Origin: an uncultured Peptococcaceae bacterium
GTDB lineage: Bacteria > Bacillota > Peptococcia > Peptococcales > Peptococcaceae
NCBI GenBank assembly: GCA_900553245.1
Contig: USCP01000138.1
Coordinates: 1-5,331, forward strand
Length of the DNA: 5,331 nt
Reading direction: 5' to 3'
Of this stretch, positions 1 through 4,141 are shown in pieces. Position 1 is the first letter of the stretch, and each line of letters begins with the position of its first letter. Below the pieces are notes generated by a model. It searched no databases. It saw only the letters and a program-made list of their open reading frames with translations, and was not told the DNA's origin. Position numbers and translations under genes: made by a program.

Positions 1-34
1 ACCCGTTTACGGGTGAGCGAGAAAAGTAAGGCAC

Positions 35-57
35 AAAAAGAGCCCCCAAGGGGGGCT
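35..57 (-). terminator. Terminator-like hairpin, minus orientation
   Basis: A 7-bp perfect stem (41-47 with 51-57, loop AAG) is preceded on the + strand by CAAAAAG. Read on the minus strand, the stem is therefore followed by CTTTTT, the usual intrinsic terminator form. On the + strand it is followed by GCTGGTAA, with no T-tract. No minus-strand gene is visible to its right in this window, so what it would stop is unclear. Confidence 0.5.
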
Positions 58-140
58 GCTGGTAAATAAAGTGTGATTGCCAGACCATTCAATACCCCTT
101 AAGGGGTTACCACAAGAGAAAAGCCCTTATAGGGCTTGCT

Positions 141-168
141 AAAACCACCGGTTCAACCGGTGGTTTTT
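141..168. terminator. Bidirectional intrinsic terminator
   Basis: AAAACCACCGG (141-151) pairs with CCGGTGGTTTT (157-167) around the loop TTCAA. The stem is 7 GC-rich bp plus four A-T pairs, with T's on the 3' side in either orientation. It would insulate the rplM promoter from readthrough from the left. Confidence 0.7.
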
Positions 169-190
169 ATTTAGAAGAGAGGACAGACGG

Positions 191-211
191 TTATCCACAA
201 TCTGTGGACAA
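191..211. promoter_or_regulatory. Convergent pair of DnaA-box-like 9-mers
   Basis: TTATCCACA at 191-199 is an exact match to the bacterial DnaA-box consensus. After 3 bp, 203-211 read on the minus strand gives TTGTCCACA, an 8 of 9 match. Together they form a near-perfect inverted repeat centred 88 bp upstream of the rplM -35. Whether DnaA binds here is inference; the same sequence could fold as a small hairpin. The rest of 171-288 has no gene, only A/T tracts at about 238-243, 250-256, 259-264 and 270-274, which may bend DNA or act as an UP-like element. Confidence 0.4.
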
Positions 212-288
212 AACGCATAAACCGCGCTGTAAAGGCGAAAAAAGCCCGATTTTTTTGCAAAAAACTCGTAAAAACCGTGATAAATCCA

Positions 289-317
289 TTGACACGGCGC
301 ACTCGTAAGCCTATAAT
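289..317 (+). promoter_or_regulatory. rplM-rpsI promoter, perfect SigA consensus
   Basis: TTGACA at 289-294 and TATAAT at 312-317 are separated by exactly 17 bp: a full consensus match in both hexamers and in spacing. Transcription should begin near 324, giving a leader of about 120 nt before the rplM start codon. Such a strong promoter fits a ribosomal protein operon. Confidence 0.9.
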
Positions 318-326
318 AAGCAAGTA

Positions 327-380
327 TGGTTTACACAGTAACTGATCCAGAGCCCCGGATCCCCGTTGTGGATGCAACCA
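327..380 (+). promoter_or_regulatory. Probable ribosomal L13 leader (autoregulatory RNA)
   Basis: Starting almost at the predicted transcript 5' end, three nested stems can be drawn: 327-331 with 376-380 (TGGTT/AACCA), 334-337 with 367-370 (CACA/TGTG), and 344-348 with 357-361 (GATCC/GGATC) closing an 8-nt loop of AGAGCCCC. Internal loops lie between them. The size, about 54 nt, and its position directly upstream of rplM-rpsI fit the known Firmicutes L13 leader family, in which free L13 is proposed to bind its own mRNA and reduce expression. The fold was drawn by eye and the family assignment is inferred, not searched. Confidence 0.65.
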
Positions 381-445
381 TCAATTATTTTATTATTGGA
401 CAGATTATTCATAATGTAGATACCGAGTTTGAAGGAGGATGTTAC

Positions 446-880
446 ATGCGTAGCACAACTTTTATGGCAAAAGCTGGCGAAGTTGACAGAAAATGGTATG
501 TCATCGATGCAGCTGGCAAGCCTCTTGGCCGCGTTGCAACCCAAGCAGCAGCAATTTTGAGAGGTAAACACAAAACCACTTATACCCCTAACGTTGATTG
601 TGGGGATTTCGTTATCGTTATTAACGCTCAAGATGCAATCTTGACCGGTAAGAAAGAACTCCAAAAGAAATACTATCACCACAGCGGTTATCCAGGTGGC
701 CTCAGAGAACAATCTTACGGTGATATGATGCAAACCAAGCCTGAATTCGTTATGGAACGTGCTATTAAGGGCATGCTTCCACACAACAGACTTGGCCGTC
801 AAATGTATCGCAAGCTCAAAGTATACGCAGGCGCTGAACATCCACATGCTGCTCAACAGCCTGAAGTTTACGAATTCTAA
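446..880 (+). CDS. rplM: 50S ribosomal protein L13
   Basis: A 144-residue protein, within the usual 142-147 range for L13, which binds 23S rRNA early in large-subunit assembly. Recognisable family segments are the N-terminal KWYVIDAAGKPLGR (about 17-30), the LRGKHKTTYTP segment (about 38-48), CGDFVIVINA (about 52-61), the YHHSGYPGG motif (about 76-84), and the MLPHNRLGR...LKVYAG segment near the end. The start at 446 is chosen because AAGGAGG (432-438) lies 7 nt upstream. An in-frame ATG at 326 is rejected: it coincides with the transcript start, has no ribosome binding site, and its codons fall in the structured leader. rpsI follows after 17 nt. The gene is probably co-transcribed with rpsI and feedback-regulated through the leader. 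Confidence 0.97.
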   Translation: MRSTTFMAKAGEVDRKWYVIDAAGKPLGRVATQAAAILRGKHKTTYTPNVDCGDFVIVINAQDAILTGKKELQKKYYHHSGYPGGLREQSYGDMMQTKPEFVMERAIKGMLPHNRLGRQMYRKLKVYAGAEHPHAAQQPEVYEF

Positions 881-897
881 GAGGAGGATAAACCATT

Positions 898-1290
898 ATG
901 GCAGATATTCAATATTATGGTACCGGTCGTCGTAAATCTTCCGTTGCACGCGTACGTTTAGTACCAGGTAATGGCAACGTTACCATCAACGGCAAGGATA
1001 TGGCTGAATACTTCGGCAAGAAGACCCTTGAAATGATCGTTATGCAACCACTCGAATTGACCGAAACTGTTGGTCGTTTCGATGTTAAAGTAAATGCTAC
1101 CGGTGGTGGTACCTCCGGTCAAGCAGGTGCTATCCGTCACGGTATTGCTCGTGCACTTCTTCAAGCAGACCCAGAATACCGTCCAGCTCTCAAGCGCGCT
1201 GGTTACCTCACCCGTGACCCACGTATGAAAGAACGTAAGAAATACGGTCTCAAAGCTGCACGTCGTGCACCACAGTTCAGCAAGCGCTAA
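898..1290 (+). CDS. rpsI: 30S ribosomal protein S9
   Basis: A full-length 130-residue S9. The N-terminal YYGTGRRKSSVARVRLVPG block (about 6-24), the GGGTSGQAGAIRHGIARAL segment (about 69-87), the LTRDPRMKERKKYGLKAARRAPQ stretch, and the basic C-terminal tail ending in FSKR are all family hallmarks. The conserved C-terminal Lys-Arg reaches toward the tRNA in the ribosomal P site. GAGGAGG at 881-887, 10 nt before the ATG and directly after the rplM stop, sets the start. It is the second and last gene of the operon, followed 16 nt later by a strong terminator. The rplM-rpsI order is the standard one. Confidence 0.97.
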   Translation: MADIQYYGTGRRKSSVARVRLVPGNGNVTINGKDMAEYFGKKTLEMIVMQPLELTETVGRFDVKVNATGGGTSGQAGAIRHGIARALLQADPEYRPALKRAGYLTRDPRMKERKKYGLKAARRAPQFSKR

Positions 1291-1305
1291 TTTTCAGCAT
1301 TTTTC

Positions 1306-1347
1306 AAACCCCAAGAATAACACATTCTTGGGGTTTTTCTTTTTTTA
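1306..1347 (+). terminator. rplM-rpsI operon terminator
   Basis: A perfect 13-bp stem (1306-1318 with 1324-1336, loop AACAC) runs into TTTTTCTTTTTTT. It lies 16 nt after the rpsI stop codon. The A's on the 5' side may let it work on the other strand as well. Confidence 0.92.
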
Positions 1348-1367
1348 ATTATCATAGATAAAAGAAT

Positions 1368-1401
1368 GTCCAGTGTAAACAATAATCGCTTTACACTGGA
1401 C
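1368..1401. repeat. 12-bp perfect inverted repeat
   Basis: GTCCAGTGTAAA (1368-1379) pairs perfectly with TTTACACTGGAC (1390-1401) around a 10-nt loop. The 3' side is TTAATTATA, not a clean T-tract, so it is a weak terminator at best on the + strand. It lies 20 nt beyond the rpsI terminator tract and 48 bp upstream of the ECF promoter, at the left edge of the AT-rich islet. It could be a second terminator, an operator, or a boundary mark of the insertion. Confidence 0.55.
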
Positions 1402-1448
1402 TTAATTATATTTACGTATATAGAGTGTAATGTGTGTATAAATTTTTT

Positions 1449-1476
1449 TGAAACGAATTCGGTACATTGCAGTCTT
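1449..1476 (+). promoter_or_regulatory. ECF-type promoter of the sigma/anti-sigma operon
   Basis: TGAAAC at 1449-1454, 16 bp, then AGTCTT at 1471-1476. The common ECF sigma promoter is TGAAAC-N16/17-CGTC, so the -35 is exact, the spacing is right and the -10 matches 3 of 4. A run of seven T's precedes the -35. The site lies 23 bp before the sigma start codon, as expected for an ECF factor that drives its own operon. Autoregulation is inference from the match. Confidence 0.6.
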
Positions 1477-1499
1477 ATAGATGGATAGGAGGTGAAGAT

Positions 1500-1982
1500 G
1501 TGCAAATGCAAGATTTTGAAAAAATATATGAAGAATATTTTTCGGATGTATATCGATATGCATTGTCGCTCTCTCAAAATGAGTCGGTCGCAGAAGAAAT
1601 TACACAAGAAACCTTTTTTAAAGCGTTACGCCATATAGATAGGTTTAATGGGAACTGCAAATTATATGTTTGGTTATGTCAGATAGCTAAGAATACATAC
1701 TTTTCATATTATAAAAACGAAAAGCGATGTTGTTCGGATAGTGATGTTGACCAAGTTGATATTACTACTGATTTAGAAAAAACCTTTTTGGATAATGATA
1801 CGGCGAAAAGATTGCATCACTTATTACATCATCTAAGAGAACCCTACAAAGAGGTTTTTACTTTAAGAGTTTTTGGTGATTTGCCGTTTGCACAAATAGG
1901 AGAACTGTTTGGAAAGTCTGATAGTTGGGCGAGACTAGTATTTTACAGAGCGAAAAAAGAATTACAGGAGGGAATTAAATGA
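1500..1982 (+). CDS. ECF-type RNA polymerase sigma factor
   Basis: A 160-residue sigma-70 family protein of extracytoplasmic-function type: it would direct RNA polymerase to stress- or envelope-type promoters. The sigma2 domain spans about residues 6-75 (FEKIYEEYFSDVYRYALSLS, then AEEITQETFFKAL, then LYVWLCQIAKNTYFSYYKNEKR). A low-complexity linker follows at 76-103, and the sigma4 helix-turn-helix at about 104-156 (LREPYKEVFTLRVFGDLPF, then AQIGELFGKSDSWARLVFYRAKKEL). Length is normal for the group. The GTG at 1500 is preferred because AGGAGG (1487-1492) is 7 nt upstream; an ATG at 1506 is possible but 13 nt away. It overlaps the anti-sigma gene by 4 nt. It is notably AT-rich compared with rplM-rpsI. 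The regulon and inducing signal are unknown. Confidence 0.9.
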   Translation: MQMQDFEKIYEEYFSDVYRYALSLSQNESVAEEITQETFFKALRHIDRFNGNCKLYVWLCQIAKNTYFSYYKNEKRCCSDSDVDQVDITTDLEKTFLDNDTAKRLHHLLHHLREPYKEVFTLRVFGDLPFAQIGELFGKSDSWARLVFYRAKKELQEGIK

Positions 1983-2299
1983 GTGTTTCGTGTGATATTA
2001 TTAAAGATTTGTTGCCACTATATCATGATGGGGTATGTAGTGAAGATAGTAAAAAGATGGTTGAAGAGCACCTTGCAAATTGTAAAATGTGTAATGATGA
2101 ACTAAAAGCTATGGCTCAGGAATTGTCGGTTAATGAAAAATGTAGTAATCTGTCAGATGCAGAAGCAGTAAAAAATATATCGAAGAGATGGAAAAAAGAT
2201 ATGTTTAAATCAGCACTAAAAGGCGTGTGCTCAACATTGATAACGATATGCGTTGTTATAATAATACTGTATGTATTTATTGGAATAAAATTAGCGTAA
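1979..2299 (+). CDS. Short zinc-finger (zf-HC2) anti-sigma factor, one membrane segment
   Basis: A 106-residue protein, probably the partner that holds the upstream sigma factor inactive at the membrane. The N-terminal part is a zf-HC2/ZAS-type domain: Cys5 followed by IIKDLLPLYHDG, then HLANCKMC with His31, Cys35 and Cys38 as likely zinc ligands. A charged stretch (about 40-78) leads to one hydrophobic segment (about 80-102). Only about four residues follow it, so there is almost no extracytoplasmic sensor domain, whereas many relatives carry a large one. The ATG overlaps the sigma TGA (ATGA), and AGGAGGG at 1966-1972 lies 6 nt upstream, indicating coupled translation. Sensing may depend on another protein, or the gene may have lost its 3' part (see the open frame at 2308-2418). 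Confidence 0.85.
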   Translation: MSVSCDIIKDLLPLYHDGVCSEDSKKMVEEHLANCKMCNDELKAMAQELSVNEKCSNLSDAEAVKNISKRWKKDMFKSALKGVCSTLITICVVIIILYVFIGIKLA

Positions 2300-2307
2300 A
2301 AATATAA

Positions 2308-2418
2308 TTAAATAATACAAAATATGACGTAAGAAAAATTTTATCACCGATTTATCGTGTGAAATCACTTCCAATAATTAGTATTGTAGAAAATGGCAAT
2401 TTATTGGAAAAAACTTAA
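2308..2418 (+). other. Possible decayed coding remnant in the 230-bp gap
   Basis: The gap 2300-2530 is AT-rich and has no convincing gene. Within it, 36 sense codons run without a start codon at the head, reading ...KYDVRKILSPIYRVKSLP and then IISIVENGNLLEKT before a TAA. It is in a different frame from the anti-sigma gene. A lost 3' end of that gene would need at least two lesions, since stops lie at 2297-2299 and 2305-2307. The composition is protein-like but short, and chance is a real alternative. A 9-bp inverted repeat (2369-2377 with 2401-2409) lies inside it. Confidence 0.15.
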
Positions 2419-2530
2419 ATTCTCTCAAATGCAAAGAGTCTAGTTGTATCATTTTTTTGAAATATATAACTGGTATGGAGTGAAGAATAAACAGATGCCT
2501 TGAAAAGAAAAATCTTGAAGGAGGAATATC

Positions 2531-3094
2531 ATGCGTATTTTGATGCTTGGCAATAGCTATACCTTTGCCAACGACTTGCCGCAGATGTTGGCTGAACGCT
2601 TAGATGCGGAGGGCGTACACCATACTCGCGGTGGCGCTCGACTAGCGGAGCAATTGAATTCAAACACAAAAATGGGTGCACGCACCCAAGCGGCTTTGCA
2701 AAATGAGGCGTGGGATTATGTCATTTTGCAGGAAATGAGCAATGGGCCGATTACCTCCAAAGAGAAATTTTTACAAAGTGTTTCTGCATTGTGTGCGCAA
2801 ATACGTGAAAACGGGGCGGTGCCGGTGCTTTATGCTACTTGGGCGTATGAGCGCGGCGGTAAGCCGCTCGAGAAATTTGGCATGGGGTATGACGAGATGG
2901 CACTTGCCATGCAGGACAGCTATCGCCGTGCGGCGCAAGAAAACGCGGCGCTCTTAGCAGAGGTGGGAAAGGCATTTTATGATCGTGCGGATGAAGAAGA
3001 ACTTTATGCTGCTGACGGGAGTCATCCCAATAAAACTGGTTCGTGCTTGGCAGCTCAAGTTATTACGGATACGATATTAAAAAGTCCAAGTTAA
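2531..3094 (+). CDS. SGNH-hydrolase-like protein (DUF4886-like)
   Basis: A 187-residue protein with the layout of SGNH/GDSL hydrolases, which cleave ester or acyl groups. Block I is LGNSYT with the likely nucleophile Ser9. Gly34-Gly35 (RGGARL) could be the oxyanion glycine of block II. VILQEMSNGP (about 64-73) stands where block III lies, with Asn71 a candidate. Block V is DGSHPN with Asp162 and His165 completing the triad. The VILQ..S and YATWAYE segments recall the DUF4886 branch. There is no signal peptide, so it should act in the cytoplasm; the substrate is unknown. AAGGAGG at 2518-2524, 6 nt upstream, fixes the start. Its codons are richer in G and C than the sigma genes before it. No convincing promoter was found upstream. 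Confidence 0.8.
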   Translation: MRILMLGNSYTFANDLPQMLAERLDAEGVHHTRGGARLAEQLNSNTKMGARTQAALQNEAWDYVILQEMSNGPITSKEKFLQSVSALCAQIRENGAVPVLYATWAYERGGKPLEKFGMGYDEMALAMQDSYRRAAQENAALLAEVGKAFYDRADEEELYAADGSHPNKTGSCLAAQVITDTILKSPS

Positions 3095-3105
3095 AAGACA
3101 AGAGA

Positions 3106-3152
3106 GCGCTATAAGACCCTCACCGAAGAAAAGCGGTAAGGGTCTTATGCGC
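3106..3152. terminator. Large hairpin after the SGNH gene
   Basis: GCGC (3106-3109), 3111-3120 and ACCG (3122-3125) pair with CGGT (3134-3137), 3139-3148 and GCGC (3149-3152). This makes about 18 bp with one bulged T and one C-A mismatch around an 8-nt A-rich loop. It lies 11 nt after the stop codon. The 3' flank is AAAACAAAA rather than T's, so it is not a textbook terminator on the + strand. It may instead stabilise the mRNA 3' end. Confidence 0.5.
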
Positions 3153-3199
3153 AAAACAAAATAATTGTTCGGCATAGAAAATATGCAAAGATTTCAACC

Positions 3200-3223
3200 T
3201 AAACAGTGTTCATCTGTTATAAT
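3200..3223 (+). promoter_or_regulatory. Extended -10 promoter with degenerate TetR operator
   Basis: TATAAT at 3218-3223 is preceded by TGT, forming an extended -10 (TGnTATAAT). The -35 region is poor. Just upstream, 3200-3212 reads TAAACAGTGTTCA, which differs from the local palindrome TGAACAnTGTTCA at one position. The site would lie in the spacer and block polymerase when bound. It would drive the small ORF at 3276 and tetR. Promoter and operator roles are inferred. Confidence 0.45.
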
Positions 3224-3275
3224 AAGACGATTGATTCAAAGACCGGGGAAAAATCGGTATGAGAAGGAGAATGCA

Positions 3276-3380
3276 ATGATTAAATCCGCTAATTCCTATA
3301 AAGAAAATATGATTAAGAGGCTTGACAAAATTTGTTTGAATCCCTATAATGAACATTGTTCAGGTTGGGGGGTGCTTTAA
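3276..3380 (+). CDS. Possible 34-aa leader ORF before tetR
   Basis: An ATG at 3276 sits 5 nt after AAGGAGA (3264-3270), a good ribosome binding site, and opens 34 codons that end in a TAA sharing one base with the tetR start (TAATG). The product begins MIKSANSYKENMIKRLDK and ends NEHCSGWGVL; I recognise no family. It is small, has two Cys and no membrane segment. The strong tetR promoter and operator lie inside it, so the codons may be incidental. If translated, it would couple ribosomes to tetR, whose own site is only a G-run. Real gene or leader peptide: uncertain. Confidence 0.3.
   Translation: MIKSANSYKENMIKRLDKICLNPYNEHCSGWGVL
3322..3350 (+). promoter_or_regulatory. tetR promoter, perfect SigA consensus
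   Basis: TTGACA at 3322-3327 and TATAAT at 3345-3350 with a 17-bp spacer: a full consensus match, the second in this window. Transcription should start near 3357, inside the operator at 3350-3362 and about 23 nt before the tetR ATG. A promoter this strong for a repressor gene suggests that it is normally held down by the operator on its start site. Confidence 0.85.
3350..3362. promoter_or_regulatory. TetR operator, copy at tetR start site
   Basis: The 13-bp palindrome TGAACATTGTTCA has 6-bp arms and a single central T. It begins on the last base of the -10 box and covers the transcription start. The same palindrome with a central A recurs at 3979-3991 and 4040-4052. Binding here would block transcription initiation, giving negative autoregulation. 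Confidence 0.7.
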
Positions 3381-3937
3381 TGAACAGAGTTGTTACTTCA
3401 AAGGAAGAAATCCTTCAAGCGAGCAGAAATCTCCTCAAGGAACAAGGTTGGACCGCCATCAATATTCGCGCGGTTGCTGCAGCCTGTCATGTATCGGTGG
3501 GCTCCATCTATAATTATTTTGGCTCTAAAGCAGACTTAGTGAGCAACACCGTAGAAAGTGTATGGCATGAAATATTTCATGAACCAGCAGATAAATCGGT
3601 ATTTAGAGATATTCAAAGCTGTGTCGCCTGGATGTATGAACGTATGGCGTTTGGCAGTAAAGAATATCCGGGCTTTTTCATTCTTCACTCAATGAACTTT
3701 ATGAGTGAAGGTAAGGAAGATGGCAAAAAGAAAATGCAGCAAACTTGGAATCATATTCATGCAAATTTTTGTCGAGTGATGCAGCAGGATCCCAACATCA
3801 GGGCAGATGCCTTTGATGATGCATTTACACCGGCACATTTCGCAGATGTACTTTTTTCCATGATGCTCTCTTCCTTGCTCCGCCAGGATTACGATCCGGA
3901 AACGGCGTTGCAGCTTATTAAACGAACTTTATATTAA
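3380..3937 (+). CDS. TetR/AcrR family transcriptional regulator
   Basis: A 185-residue protein of typical TetR size. The N-terminal DNA-binding domain is clear: SKEEILQASRNLLKEQGWTA leads to the helix-turn-helix at about 28-47 (NIRAVAAACHVSVGSIYNYF) followed by GSKADLV. The C-terminal part (about 55-185) is helical and should bind a ligand and form the dimer; it gives no hint of the ligand. The start at 3380 is chosen because the homologous block begins about seven residues in. The ribosome binding site is unusual: a GGGGGGTG run (3367-3374) that can pair with the anti-Shine-Dalgarno only through G-U wobble. Four palindromic sites around it suggest it controls itself and the two membrane genes downstream. 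Confidence 0.93.
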   Translation: MNRVVTSKEEILQASRNLLKEQGWTAINIRAVAAACHVSVGSIYNYFGSKADLVSNTVESVWHEIFHEPADKSVFRDIQSCVAWMYERMAFGSKEYPGFFILHSMNFMSEGKEDGKKKMQQTWNHIHANFCRVMQQDPNIRADAFDDAFTPAHFADVLFSMMLSSLLRQDYDPETALQLIKRTLY

Positions 3938-3966
3938 AAAAATTCCCACATTACGTGGGAATTTCA
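3938..3966 (+). terminator. Terminator after tetR
   Basis: A 10-bp stem, AAATTCCCAC (3940-3949) with GTGGGAATTT (3955-3964) and loop ATTAC, begins 2 nt after the tetR stop. The T-tract is only three bases, and A's on the 5' side (3936-3942) give a better T-run on the minus strand. It probably separates tetR from the membrane operon, perhaps leakily. Confidence 0.7.
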
Positions 3967-3978
3967 TATAACATAAAT

Positions 3979-3991
3979 TGAACAATGTTCA
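3979..3991. promoter_or_regulatory. TetR operator, upstream copy
   Basis: TGAACAATGTTCA, a perfect 13-bp palindrome with central A, is identical to the copy at 4040-4052, and both are followed by CAAA. No -10 box fits beside it. It may serve as an auxiliary site allowing cooperative binding or looping with the copy centred 61 bp away, close to six helical turns. Confidence 0.65.
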
Positions 3992-4031
3992 CAAAAGAAT
4001 GTTTCTCACCTCTGCGTGAGACATTCTTTTG
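3992..4031. terminator. Hairpin exactly between two operator copies
   Basis: CAAAAGAATGT (3992-4002) pairs with ACATTCTTTTG (4021-4031), and CTCAC (4005-4009) with GTGAG (4016-4020). The loop is CTCTGC and two T's are bulged. The 11 bp plus 5 bp structure begins right after the first operator and ends 8 bp before the second. A short CTTTT on the 3' arm could make it a weak bidirectional terminator. TTGACA at 4029-4034 looks like a -35 but has no -10 at the right distance. Confidence 0.5.
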
Positions 4032-4039
4032 ACACAAAA

Positions 4040-4052
4040 TGAACAATGTTCA
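4040..4052. promoter_or_regulatory. TetR operator on the membrane-operon promoter
   Basis: TGAACAATGTTCA, identical to the copy at 3979-3991. Its right arm overlaps the proposed -35 TTCACA (4049-4054) of the membrane-protein operon, so an occupied site would shut out RNA polymerase. Confidence 0.7.
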
Positions 4053-4078
4053 CAAAGAGGAGGTTGTTATTCGATAAT
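4049..4078 (+). promoter_or_regulatory. Probable promoter of the membrane-protein operon
   Basis: TTCACA (4049-4054, 5 of 6) and GATAAT (4073-4078, 5 of 6) are 18 bp apart, which predicts a transcript start near 4085 and a leader of about 57 nt. A strong AGAGGAGGTT (4056-4065) lies inside the promoter but has no useful start codon after it, and a 6-bp hairpin (4066-4071 with 4076-4081) covers the -10. Confidence 0.5.
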
Positions 4079-4141
4079 AACGTGAGATGCAGTAATTTAT
4101 TTTGATCGTATAAATATTTTAAAGTAAAGGAGACGATTTTT

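Larger units (their letters stand above)
1..168. repeat. Cluster of five short GC-rich hairpins upstream of rplM
   Basis: Five different short inverted repeats follow each other: 1-6/9-14, 41-47/51-57, 94-98/103-107 (a self-complementary 14-mer), 121-127/131-137 and 141-151/157-167. Arms are 5-11 bp and loops 2-5 nt. Only the second and the last have clear T-tracts and are listed separately as terminators. The arms do not share sequence, so this is not a tandem repeat. No coding region is supported here. The cluster probably marks the end of a transcription unit lying left of the window, with rplM starting fresh at 289. Confidence 0.6.

Noticed and set aside
145..163. T-arm-like GGTTCAACC suggesting a tRNA
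   Set aside because: The rest of a cloverleaf is missing; the sequence is fully explained by the terminator stem.
326..445. In-frame upstream extension of rplM starting at ATG 326
   Set aside because: The ATG lies at the predicted transcription start, lacks a ribosome binding site, and the codons overlap the leader RNA structure. The start at 446 has AAGGAGG at good spacing and matches L13 length.
311..856. Long minus-strand open frame opposite rplM
   Set aside because: It is antisense to a certain ribosomal protein gene and leader, has no family features, and its openness follows from the codon composition of rplM.
1467..1499. TTG start for the sigma factor
   Set aside because: It lies inside the ECF promoter, upstream of the ribosome binding site at 1487-1492, and adds residues not expected in the family.
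2444..2470. TTGTAT...TATAAC as an SGNH promoter
   Set aside because: The spacer is only 15 bp and the -35 is weak; I could not support it over chance in AT-rich DNA.
2742..2957. 71-codon + strand open frame inside the SGNH gene
   Set aside because: It is a shifted-frame shadow of a well-supported gene, rich in Arg and Cys with no motif or own ribosome binding site.
3356..3379. TTG start extending TetR by eight residues
   Set aside because: It sits inside the operator and at the transcription start, with no ribosome binding site; the ATG at 3380 fits the family N-terminus.
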